Of a DNA stretch of 64,000 nucleotides, positions 24,724-32,437 are shown piece after piece. This stretch comes from Lichenicola sp050954785. Its GTDB lineage: Bacteria > Pseudomonadota > Alphaproteobacteria > Acetobacterales > Acetobacteraceae. The stretch lies in NCBI GenBank assembly GCA_050954785.1, contig JBPBQO010000036.1, positions 3,015-67,014 on the forward strand. Reading direction: 5' to 3'. The notes below the pieces were generated by a model. The model was not told where the DNA came from. It did not search any database and was given only the letters and a program-made list of their open reading frames with translations. Each line of letters starts with the position of its first letter. Position 1 is the stretch's first letter. Both the position numbers and the translations under genes were made by a program.

Positions 24724-25485
24724 GTGACGGAACATGCCATGCGGCGGCGCCTGCGGGTGCAGTCCCGATCGGTGCAGGGCGTGGTGACACGGGCACTGGC
24801 CAGCCTGATCCTGAAGGGCGAGATTCCCGAAGGCGCCTTGCTTCCCAACGAAGCCGAGCTGATGACCCGGTTCGGCATGTCGCGTACCGTGCTGCGCGAG
24901 TCGATCAAGACGCTTTCCGCCAAGGGGCTGGTCGAATCACGCGCAAAGATCGGCACCCGCGTGCTTGCGGCGCAGCGCTGGCAGATGTTCGATCCGGACA
25001 TACTGGCCTGGCGCATGGCGCTCGGCATCGACGCCCGTTTCATGACCGAACTGTTCGAGATTCGTCAGGTGATCGAGCCGGCGGCGGCGGCACTTGCTTC
25101 GACGAGGCGGCAGCCGGCGCATCTCGACCGCATGCGCGCGGCGCTGCGCGTGATGGGCGAGCCTGGACAGACCGCGCAGGGTTTCGCGGACGCCGATCTC
25201 GCGTTCCATCTCGCGGTGCTGGATGCGTCGGCCAACGCGATGATGCGCGGCATCGGCGCGGTGATCGAGACCGCCCTCGCCGCCTCGTTCATGCTGTCCT
25301 CGCCGGTCGACGACCCGGTACGACAGCGCAACTCGGTCGCCAGGCACTGCATGATCGCGGATGCGGTGGAAGCCGGAGACCAGCCCGGCGCATCGTCCGC
25401 CATGGCCACGGTCATCATGGATCCGGCGGTCCGCAACATCGAGGCGTTGAGGAACGGCGGAGCGAGACTACAGCCTCAAGGCTGA
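24724..25485 (+). CDS. FadR/GntR family transcriptional regulator (FCD)
   Basis: A 253-residue regulator. The N-terminal winged helix-turn-helix (about residues 20-80) reads LILKGEIPEGALLPNEAELM to SRTVLRESIKTLSAKGLVESR, then an all-helical FCD ligand domain with the metal-binding type residues in FADADLAFHLAVLDAS and a later RHCMIADAV His. It belongs to the sugar-acid subgroup (DgoR-like). As the last gene of the ytfQRT-yjfF operon it probably represses it. GTG at 24724 or ATG at 24739 could start it. Its 3' end overlaps the convergent hipA by 18 bases. Confidence 0.88.
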   Translation: MTEHAMRRRLRVQSRSVQGVVTRALASLILKGEIPEGALLPNEAELMTRFGMSRTVLRESIKTLSAKGLVESRAKIGTRVLAAQRWQMFDPDILAWRMALGIDARFMTELFEIRQVIEPAAAALASTRRQPAHLDRMRAALRVMGEPGQTAQGFADADLAFHLAVLDASANAMMRGIGAVIETALAASFMLSSPVDDPVRQRNSVARHCMIADAVEAGDQPGASSAMATVIMDPAVRNIEALRNGGARLQPQG

Positions 25486-26787
25486 ACGCCTGACGAGTTC
25501 CTCGCTGCCATACTGTTCGGCAAGCCTGCTGCACCGCACCGCGAGACCATCCGCCAGGGCCGTCAGCACAGGCGTGGTCAGGCCGGCCGTGCGACAGGCA
25601 CTCAATGTCGCGGCTGCCTCGTCGGGCATTCTCAGCAGCAGGTCACGAATATCCTGCAGCAGCATGTCGCCGTCCATTCCGCAGGCGGCAGCCTGCGCGA
25701 ACCAGTGCCGTGGCAGGATTCGACCGAACTCGTAATGCCGATCCACCGACATCGATAGTCTCATGTCGGGGTCGAGACCTTCGGGCACCATGCTGTTGAT
25801 GTCATAGAGCGGCGCGAAGCGCAGCCGATCGCCCAGCAGGAACACCGAGTAGTTTTTTGCATGCGCATCGGTTCCGCCGAGGATGAAGTTCAACGCAACG
25901 GCCCGCATGAAGTCCGATCGGTCGGCCTGGGGGTCGAGCGATGCCTGCAACACCCGGCTGACGATCGCATGGATGCCCGGTCCCTTGTCTGCCTGGTATT
26001 TGCGCGATGGCGGGACACCCAGCGCCTGGCACATATCCTCCTGGTGCAGCCGCGCCACCCGGCCATCGTCGAGGCGAGCCCGGTCATACCGGGTGACGAC
26101 GATGGCGATCTCGTCCTCGAAATATCGAACCGAGGTCGGAGCGACCGCGAAATCCAGGCGGAAGGCGAGATCGAGACAGAAATGCTCGTTTTCCACCTGC
26201 CCTTGGATACCCGGAATCGGCGGCTTCAGGATGTGCGTCGTCGGCAGGCGGCCCGAGGGAATACCCCATCCCGTCGACGGGTCCAGATGCAGGGCGGTCT
26301 TCGGCTGCGCGCCGGGCAGGCTGAAGCGCCCGCGGTCGCTTCGTCTGCGGCCCATCACGTCCAGCCCGGTGCGCAACTCACGCAGCATGCCGGCTATTTC
26401 CAGATCGCCGACAGGCTGGAACTGGTCCTGGTCCAGTACCGTCAGGCGATCCGGCCGCACGAGCTGAACCGCGCCGGCGCAGTCCTCGCCCACCTTCTCC
26501 AGCAGCGCCATCGGATTTCCCGGGCTGACCTGGCGAAAGCCGCGCGACGTATCGGCGGCGATTCGGTCGAGGCTGTACTGGCGGTCGGGCAGCAGATTCC
26601 AGAGCCAGTTCAGCACCGTTCCGCCGCCATGTCGCCGAGCGGTCGACGGCATCGACAGGGACAAGGCCGGCAATCGGTCATCGCCAACCCGGTTCTCGTC
26701 GTAGAGGAACGCGACACGACCGTCGGTGCCTTCCTCGAGCACGCCCGCATGCGTCTCGCTCAGGAAGACGTCCAGACGCCGGCTCAT
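25468..26787 (-). CDS. hipA: HipA-type serine/threonine kinase toxin
   Basis: A 439-residue HipA. Seen: the couple_HipA N-terminal region (LSETHAGVLEE...), the Ser-containing loop SLPGAQPKTAL, the HILKPP segment, the catalytic loop GGTDAHAKNYSVFL (Asp and Asn) and the metal-binding YDINSM. All expected kinase residues are present, so it should be active. E. coli HipA phosphorylates glutamyl-tRNA synthetase and causes persistence; the target here is unknown. The ATG at 26787 overlaps the hipB stop (ATGA). Its 3' end overlaps the GntR gene tail to tail. Confidence 0.92.
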   Translation of the reverse strand: MSRRLDVFLSETHAGVLEEGTDGRVAFLYDENRVGDDRLPALSLSMPSTARRHGGGTVLNWLWNLLPDRQYSLDRIAADTSRGFRQVSPGNPMALLEKVGEDCAGAVQLVRPDRLTVLDQDQFQPVGDLEIAGMLRELRTGLDVMGRRRSDRGRFSLPGAQPKTALHLDPSTGWGIPSGRLPTTHILKPPIPGIQGQVENEHFCLDLAFRLDFAVAPTSVRYFEDEIAIVVTRYDRARLDDGRVARLHQEDMCQALGVPPSRKYQADKGPGIHAIVSRVLQASLDPQADRSDFMRAVALNFILGGTDAHAKNYSVFLLGDRLRFAPLYDINSMVPEGLDPDMRLSMSVDRHYEFGRILPRHWFAQAAACGMDGDMLLQDIRDLLLRMPDEAAATLSACRTAGLTTPVLTALADGLAVRCSRLAEQYGSEELVRRSALRL

Positions 26788-27080
26788 TTCCTGCGCCTGA
26801 AGCTCGCGAGGTGCCGGTCGATATCGATACCCGCTTCGGTTGTTGGGCTGGTTTCCGGTCGAGGGTCGGCACCTGGAACGGAACTCTGCAATGCGATGCC
26901 AAGGAGCGAGAACGCCGCGAGAACCCGCCCGATCTCTGCGGTAGGGTTGCCGTTCTCGATGTCGATGACCCATCGACGGGACGCGCCCAGACGCGCCGCC
27001 AGCTCGGCTTGGCTCAGGCCTCGCAGATGGCGTTCCGCTCGAATCGCCAGACCAATATCCTGCGAGGTCGCCAAACGCAT
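26784..27080 (-). CDS. hipB: HipB-type antitoxin, XRE family repressor
   Basis: A 98-residue helix-turn-helix protein: DIGLAIRAERHLRGLSQAEL then ASRRWVIDIENGNPTAEIGRVLAAFSLLGI is a canonical XRE/HipB fold, followed by a disordered C-terminal tail that in HipB touches HipA. The start is uncertain: ATG at 27080 (MRLATSQ) is conventional, an in-frame ATG at 27104 adds eight residues. Neither has a Shine-Dalgarno, and an in-frame TAG lies at 27108-27110. It precedes hipA with an ATGA overlap and should repress its own promoter. Confidence 0.9.
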   Translation of the reverse strand: MRLATSQDIGLAIRAERHLRGLSQAELAARLGASRRWVIDIENGNPTAEIGRVLAAFSLLGIALQSSVPGADPRPETSPTTEAGIDIDRHLASFRRRK

Positions 27081-27094
27081 TGTCGACACACCAT

Positions 27095-27166
27095 CGTCGC
27101 CCATAGGCTACATTACCATCATGTCGCCTCCAGGCAACATCTATTGCTGTCGCCTATAGGAAACAT
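27095..27166. promoter_or_regulatory. Three-site operator array of hipBA
   Basis: Three 19-base direct repeats lie at 27095-27113, 27122-27140 and 27148-27166, with start-to-start spacing of 27 and 26 bases. They read CGTCGCCCATAGGCTACAT, TGTCGCCTCCAGGCAACAT and TGTCGCCTATAGGAAACAT. Each is a dyad of the form TGTnnCC-N4-GGnnACA (first base C in the first copy). The array fills the space between the CDF gene and hipB and overlaps the ATG at 27104. HipB is the obvious candidate ligand. Confidence 0.8.
27108..27122 (-). other. Four-codon frame ended by TAG, in phase with hipB
   Basis: On the minus strand GGAGG (27131-27127) is followed four bases later by ATG ATG GTA ATG TAG (27122-27108), then CCT and the ATG at 27104. 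This frame is the hipB frame. It is the only well-spaced ribosome-binding site before hipB, so it may be a mini leader peptide with reinitiation, or a hipB N-terminus cut by a stop codon. Confidence 0.45.
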
Positions 27167-27180
27167 CACCTATTCGTTGC

Positions 27181-28083
27181 TCAGGAGAGAACCAGCACAT
27201 CCTGGCGCAACGGGTGCAGCTTGGTCTTGTGCGCTGGCTCGACATGGATGCTGATCACCGCCTCGCCGACCGCTTCACGGATGCTCTGCTCGATCCGGTC
27301 GCAGACGGCATGCGCCGCATCGACGGTAAATCCGCCGGGCACCACCAGATGGAAATCCACGAACGTCATCCGTCCCGCCACCCGCATCCGTATGTCGTGC
27401 GCCTCGATAGCACCCCGGCCGCCGCGCATGATCGCACGGCGGACCGCATCCGCCTCGCCGAGATCGGTCACTTCATCCATCAGGCCGCCGACCGACTGGC
27501 GCAGCAGCCCGTAGCCGCTTCGCAGGATGTTGAGGGCGATGAAGACCGCGACCAGCGGATCGAGCCAGGTCCAGCCGGTCAGCGGAACCAGTCCGAAACC
27601 GATCAACACCGCGCCGGTGGTCCACACATCGGTCATCACATGGCGCCCGCCCGCCACCAGCGCCGGCGACTTCCAGCGGCGGCCCTCGCGCAGCAGCACC
27701 AGCGCCCAGAGCAGGTTGACCATGCCGGCTGCCGCGTTGACCCCGATGCCGAGCAACGGCGTATGCAGCACCAACGGCTGTTCCCAGCCGGCCCAGGCCG
27801 CGCTGCAGATCATGAAGGACGTCGCCAGTACCAGCGTGCCCTCGACGACGGCGCTGAGATATTCAGCCTTGTAGTGGCCGTAAGGATGGTTGTTGTCGGC
27901 CGGCCGCGCGCTGTACCAGAGTGCGAACAACGCCGCGGCTGCCGTCACCACGTTGATGATGGTTTCGATCGCGTCCGAATAGAGCGCTACGCTGCCGGTG
28001 AGCCAGTAGGCCACCGTCTTCATGCCGAGCACGATCAGGCTGATCAGCAGGCTCACCCACGCGACACGCAGCGTCTGTTTCAT
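27181..28083 (-). CDS. Cation diffusion facilitator family transporter
   Basis: A 300-residue CDF metal antiporter with about six transmembrane segments and a C-terminal cytoplasmic domain (residues about 205-300). Seen: SDAIETIINVV in TM2, RPADNNHPYGHYKAEYLSA in the loop, and HVMTD in TM5. TM5 has the standard HxxxD metal pair, but the TM2 pair aligns as ExxxN rather than H/DxxxD, so the ion is uncertain. The start MKQTLRVAWVS is chosen over a long open frame upstream. It lies just upstream of the hipBA control region on the same strand. Confidence 0.88.
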   Translation of the reverse strand: MKQTLRVAWVSLLISLIVLGMKTVAYWLTGSVALYSDAIETIINVVTAAAALFALWYSARPADNNHPYGHYKAEYLSAVVEGTLVLATSFMICSAAWAGWEQPLVLHTPLLGIGVNAAAGMVNLLWALVLLREGRRWKSPALVAGGRHVMTDVWTTGAVLIGFGLVPLTGWTWLDPLVAVFIALNILRSGYGLLRQSVGGLMDEVTDLGEADAVRRAIMRGGRGAIEAHDIRMRVAGRMTFVDFHLVVPGGFTVDAAHAVCDRIEQSIREAVGEAVISIHVEPAHKTKLHPLRQDVLVLS

Positions 28084-28187
28084 CTCTGAACGCGCTCCCT
28101 GTCCCGGTTGCCATACTTGCCTCGGGGCTGTGCCCTCTGCCCGCTCCCGCTGCAAGCTCGATCGCGCGGGGGCAGGCCTTGCCGATA

Positions 28188-28511
28188 TCAGCCATGCCGT
28201 CCCAGCAGGATCACGACGCTGCCGGCCAGACACAGCGCCGCGCCCGCCAGGTCCCAGCGATCCGGCCGCATTTCCTCCACCACCCACATCCAGAGAAGAG
28301 CGGCGGTGATGTAGATCCCACCATACGCGGCGAATGCCCTGCCGGCGGACGCGCTGTCGATCCGCGTCAGCAGCAACGCGAACAGCGCCAGCGATACCAT
28401 CGACGGCAACAGCCACAGCGACGACCGCCCCTCGCGGGCCCACTGCCAGAATCCGAAGCACCCGGCGATTTCAGCCAGGGACGCCAGTGCGAAGACAAGT
28501 GCCGTGATCAC
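28188..28511 (-). CDS. YnfA family small membrane protein (UPF0060)
   Basis: A 107-residue protein with four hydrophobic segments and the family motifs ALASLAEIAGCFGFWQW, GRAFAAYGGIYI and LLWMWVVEEMRPDRWDLAGA. YnfA proteins resemble small multidrug resistance transporters; the substrate here is not known. The GTG at 28511 overlaps the TGA of the DUF1176 gene (GTGA), supporting this start. A gap of 104 bases separates it from the CDF gene downstream. Confidence 0.88.
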   Translation of the reverse strand: MITALVFALASLAEIAGCFGFWQWAREGRSSLWLLPSMVSLALFALLLTRIDSASAGRAFAAYGGIYITAALLWMWVVEEMRPDRWDLAGAALCLAGSVVILLGRHG

Positions 28512-29590
28512 GGGGTTGCGGATCCGGGACCACCCGGGTTGCTCCGGCTGCGATAGACCACCGGCCAGTCCTCCGGCGCGAGACCATGGCAGGCGATCAT
28601 CAGGCGGGCCAGCGTCAGCCGATAGCGGACGCCGTCCCAGCGATACACACGTTGGTCGCCGCAATCGCCGAGGCCGCGCCTCGGCTCGGTCGCTACGATC
28701 TCCAGCCCGTTGCGACCGACCTGTGCGTTGACCAGCTGGCCCGGCTGGCCGGGGCCGACCTGTGGCGGCGACCAGAATACAGCCTGGACGGCCCGGTGAA
28801 GGTTGGAGTCGGTCAGCACGAACAACGAACTGCTGTCGAAATTGCCGCTGCCGCACGGCACCTGCCATAGCGTGACGGTCGCGGTCAGGCTCCAGGCGGC
28901 CGGGTCACGCGACGGATCGTCGGCATCCTGGTGGCCACAGGCACGAACCATCGGCAACGCGCTCACCATCGATGGAACCCGATGCGGATCGGCAGGCAGC
29001 AGCATGTCGCCCGGCGGCGACCGCACCAGCGGCAGCGGCTCGGGCTGGCGATGCTGCCGCGCCTCGATCCAGTCGAGCGCCGTGGCGGCGCCGGCCAGCC
29101 GGATCGTGCCCAGCCCGCCGATCCGGGTGTCCGGGCGCACGCCACCGATATGCTGGCCCAACAGCGACAGGCGCCCGCTCGTGCGGAGCATCGACACCAG
29201 CGTTGCCGTCGCGGCCGGGCTCAGGGCACCCCGCACCGGGCCGGCGCCGGTCGAAGACAGCATCGGCATCACGACCGATGGACCATGCCGCCCAAGCTGG
29301 AGCCGCACCGAGGCTGGATAGTGCGGCTGGTCCGGCTGCAACACCAGAATTGCGGGTGCCGATCCGCCGTGTGGACGGCTCAGGATCAGGGTTGCCGGCG
29401 TGTCGTCCGCGCCAAATCCGTCGAGCACGCAATCGAGCTGGTTGTCGCAAGTGGCCAGCCAGTCGCCGAACGTACGCGATGCCGGCTCCTCGTGAGATGC
29501 CGGCAATGCCCGCACCACCGCGGCGTGCCCGACTGATGCCAGTAGCATCGCGCCGCAAAACGCCGATATCGGGATGAACGCGCGGCGCAT
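28508..29590 (-). CDS. DUF1176 family exported protein
   Basis: A 360-residue protein with a signal peptide (MRRAFIPISAFCGAMLLASVGHAA, cleavage after about residue 24). RTFGDWLATCDNQLDCVLDGF at the mature N-terminus and the C-terminal ARLMIACHGLAPEDWPVVYRS are hallmarks of DUF1176. Cysteines in CDNQLDC and others suggest disulfides in the periplasm. Function is unknown. It is coupled to ynfA by a GTGA overlap. The ATG at 29590 is preferred because it yields the signal peptide. Confidence 0.85.
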   Translation of the reverse strand: MRRAFIPISAFCGAMLLASVGHAAVVRALPASHEEPASRTFGDWLATCDNQLDCVLDGFGADDTPATLILSRPHGGSAPAILVLQPDQPHYPASVRLQLGRHGPSVVMPMLSSTGAGPVRGALSPAATATLVSMLRTSGRLSLLGQHIGGVRPDTRIGGLGTIRLAGAATALDWIEARQHRQPEPLPLVRSPPGDMLLPADPHRVPSMVSALPMVRACGHQDADDPSRDPAAWSLTATVTLWQVPCGSGNFDSSSLFVLTDSNLHRAVQAVFWSPPQVGPGQPGQLVNAQVGRNGLEIVATEPRRGLGDCGDQRVYRWDGVRYRLTLARLMIACHGLAPEDWPVVYRSRSNPGGPGSATP

Positions 29591-29789
29591 GACGGGACCG
29601 GCTTTCAGCGACCGGTCCACACGTCGCCGCAGCCGAACGTGGCGGCAGCCTCCATCGGCATCGTGGTAGCTGCCGATGGCAGGCGGAGCGTGCGCTTCTG
29701 AATCGGCGACGGGATCACGTAAGCCCTCGATCAGGTGAACCCCCAGGAACACCACAAAGGTCCGATGCGCCAGATGCGGCGGCCATGGC

Positions 29790-31337
29790 TCAGCGCGGCG
29801 GCCGCATCACCTTGGCCGGAGTCAGCAGCAGGCTCAGGAAGAGCGCGAAACACACGACGATCGCCAGCCATCCCCAGCTATCCGCGAAGGCCATGACCGC
29901 TGCCTGGCTCGTCTGCAGCGATGACAATGTATCGGGCCCATGCAGGGCAAGCGCGCGCCGCACCGGTTCGCGACCCGGATCGAGGTTGCGGACGATGTTG
30001 GCGTTGCCGTGCACCCGCTCCCGCACGGTCAGGATGGCGGTGAGGATCGCACCGCCAACCGCGAACCCGATCGTACGCATCAGGTTGAACATGGCCGATC
30101 CGGTCAGCATGTCCGGCGGCCCGAGCACGCCGGTGGTGAGCAACGCGTTGGTGACGATTACCATCAGCCAGCCCGTCACCTGCAGCAGCAGGCCGAGCCG
30201 GTAGTCCAGTCCCGACCAGGAAGGCGACACCCAGATGCACAGCCAGGCGCCGAACGAGACCAGGAACAGCCCAATTGCCAGAATCAGCCGCGCATCCACC
30301 CGGCGCAGCAGGTAAGGCAGCATCCCGGCGATCGTCAGCAGCGGGATGAGCAACACCATCGTGGTGTTGCCGATCTGAATCGGACGCAGCGACCGGACGA
30401 TCGCCTCTTCCTGCGGGAACAACGTGCCGACGCCGAGCAGGGAAACCGCGAACAACGCAATCTCGATCAGGCCGACACTGAAATTGATTTTCTTGAACGT
30501 GGCGAGTTGATACAGAGGTTTCTCGACCAGGATCGTGTTGGCCAGGAAGCAGATCAGGAACCACACGAACAGCACGAACATCGCATCGATGAAGCCCGAG
30601 TCGAACCAGTCGAGCCGCTGCCCCTGGCTGCATCCGACCACAAGTGCCGACGCACTCGCGGTAATGGAGAACAGCCCGAAATAATCGGCGTTGCGGAACG
30701 CCGACCAGTCCGGCTTCTTGCCCGGCAGACCGGCAATTACCAGGACCAGTGCCACCGGTCCGAGCAAGGGGGCCGCCGCGAACAGCCCACGCCAGCTCGA
30801 CAGGTCCGACGCCAGTCCTGCCAGCGAGAACGTGGTCAGAACCGGGACGGTAACCACCAGGCCATACATCGTGAGCGCTTCCGGCCGCCGGTATTTCGGC
30901 AGGTCCCTCAGGATGCGGCCCAGCATCAGCGGAACCGAACCGCCCTCGCCCACTCCCTGCAGCAGCCGCAGCACCATGATCGTGTGATAATCCGCGGTGC
31001 CCATCAGCAACGCCGACGATACCGTCGTTAGGCAGATCAGCACGACGGCGATCGCGCGCAGCGAAAACACCGATGCCAGCCACGGGATCATCGGGATGAC
31101 CATGATCTGGCCGAGCGCATAGGTGGTCGCCAGCCAGGACCCCTCGTCCTGGCCTTCATGAAAGCCGCCGGTGAGGTCGGTCGTCGCAAGACCGGACAGG
31201 CGTTCGTCGATGTAATAGATCAGCGCGAACAGCACGAGGCCGAGCGTGCCGACGATCATCTTCGTATCGAGCTTCGGCTCGTCCGGTGACGCGTCCTGCT
31301 GCTGTGCCGCCAGCGCCTTGAAGAAGGAACCCGCCAC
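29790..31337 (-). CDS. MFS efflux pump, DHA2 (EmrB/QacA) type
   Basis: A 515-residue transporter with about 14 hydrophobic segments. The opening TM has YIDERLSGLATTDLTGGF in place of the usual D1 DxTIVNVALP, and TM4-5 carry RLLQGVGEGGSVPLMLG, the family loop motif. The GTG at 31337 lies two bases after the stop of the HlyD gene, defining a three-gene efflux unit. It should act with the HlyD adaptors as a proton-driven exporter of hydrophobic compounds. The substrate is unknown and no TolC-like gene is nearby. Confidence 0.87.
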   Translation of the reverse strand: MAGSFFKALAAQQQDASPDEPKLDTKMIVGTLGLVLFALIYYIDERLSGLATTDLTGGFHEGQDEGSWLATTYALGQIMVIPMIPWLASVFSLRAIAVVLICLTTVSSALLMGTADYHTIMVLRLLQGVGEGGSVPLMLGRILRDLPKYRRPEALTMYGLVVTVPVLTTFSLAGLASDLSSWRGLFAAAPLLGPVALVLVIAGLPGKKPDWSAFRNADYFGLFSITASASALVVGCSQGQRLDWFDSGFIDAMFVLFVWFLICFLANTILVEKPLYQLATFKKINFSVGLIEIALFAVSLLGVGTLFPQEEAIVRSLRPIQIGNTTMVLLIPLLTIAGMLPYLLRRVDARLILAIGLFLVSFGAWLCIWVSPSWSGLDYRLGLLLQVTGWLMVIVTNALLTTGVLGPPDMLTGSAMFNLMRTIGFAVGGAILTAILTVRERVHGNANIVRNLDPGREPVRRALALHGPDTLSSLQTSQAAVMAFADSWGWLAIVVCFALFLSLLLTPAKVMRPPR

Positions 31338-31339
31338 GT

Positions 31340-32437
31340 TCAGCCGATGCCGGCCGCTTGCGGCGGCGGCGACGTCAGATATTCGGCCGGCGGCGGCACG
31401 CAGGCGGGGCCATCCAGCCGCACCCGGGTTTCGACCGACAGGCCGGGGATCAGCATGCCGGCGTAAACTTCCGGTGTGACATAGGTGATCTTGACCGGAA
31501 CCCGCTGCACCACCTTGGTGAAATTGCCGGTGGCGCGGTCCGGCGGCAACACCTCGCTCCACGCCTGGCTGGTCGGTCCGAACCCGGCGACGCAGCCGGC
31601 AAGCCTGAGTTCGGGATACGCGTCGACATGGATCTCGACCGGCTGCCCGATCCGCATGCCGGCGACCTGTTCCTCGCGATACCAGGCGACGGCCCATGTC
31701 CCGGGCAGCGGCACGAACGAGATCATCGGCCGGCCCGGCGCCACCACCTGGCCGACATGCACCACCCGCTCGGTGACCCGTCCGTCGTCCGGGGCGACGA
31801 TGCGGGTCCAGCCGAGGTTGATCACCGCGAGTTCGACCGCATGGTCGGCGGCGCGCTCGTCGGCACGGGCACGCTCGACATCCGCCGCCATGCTGTTCCG
31901 GCGGGCCAGGCTCAGGCCGATGGTGTCGCGATCGCCATGCGCGTTCGATTGCGCCTGGGCAAGGGCGGCGCTTGATTGCTGCCTGGCCCGCAACAGGTCG
32001 CCCGGACCGCCGCGCAGGCTGTTCCAGCGTGCGGCATCGATCCGCGCGAAATCGAGCTGGGCGTCGCTGGCGGACGCGTTGTGCCGCGCGGCATCGATCT
32101 GCGCATCCGACGAGGCCAGTTGCGCCTCCGCCATGCCGACCGAGGCATGCGCCTGTTCGGCCCGCGCCCGGGCCTCGGCCAACTGGGCGCGGGCATAATC
32201 GTCCTGTATCCGGAAGAGCAACTGGCCGCGCCGGACCGGCTGGTTGTCGTCGACCGCTTCCTCGACCACCAGTCCGGAAATCCGCGCCTGAATGATGGTC
32301 GGCTGGCCGCGCAACTGCGCATCGTTGGTGGTGCGCGCGGCCCCGCTCCAGACCAGCCCGTTCCAGTCGATCAGCATGATCGTGACCAGCAGCAGACCGA
32401 TCCCGGCCACCAGTCCACGCACCAGAACGGCGGCCAT
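31340..32437 (-). CDS. HlyD family secretion adaptor (second of two)
   Basis: A 365-residue periplasmic adaptor: an N-terminal membrane anchor (VRGLVAGIGLLLVTIMLIDW, residues about 6-25), a biotinyl-lipoyl-like segment QPTIIQARISGLVVEEAVDD, a long Ala/Arg-rich coiled-coil hairpin, then the barrel (LGWTRIVAPDDGRV, KVVQRVPVKI). It overlaps the preceding HlyD gene by one base (TGATG). It ends with a Pro-rich tail before the MFS gene. Confidence 0.88.
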   Translation of the reverse strand: MAAVLVRGLVAGIGLLLVTIMLIDWNGLVWSGAARTTNDAQLRGQPTIIQARISGLVVEEAVDDNQPVRRGQLLFRIQDDYARAQLAEARARAEQAHASVGMAEAQLASSDAQIDAARHNASASDAQLDFARIDAARWNSLRGGPGDLLRARQQSSAALAQAQSNAHGDRDTIGLSLARRNSMAADVERARADERAADHAVELAVINLGWTRIVAPDDGRVTERVVHVGQVVAPGRPMISFVPLPGTWAVAWYREEQVAGMRIGQPVEIHVDAYPELRLAGCVAGFGPTSQAWSEVLPPDRATGNFTKVVQRVPVKITYVTPEVYAGMLIPGLSVETRVRLDGPACVPPPAEYLTSPPPQAAGIG

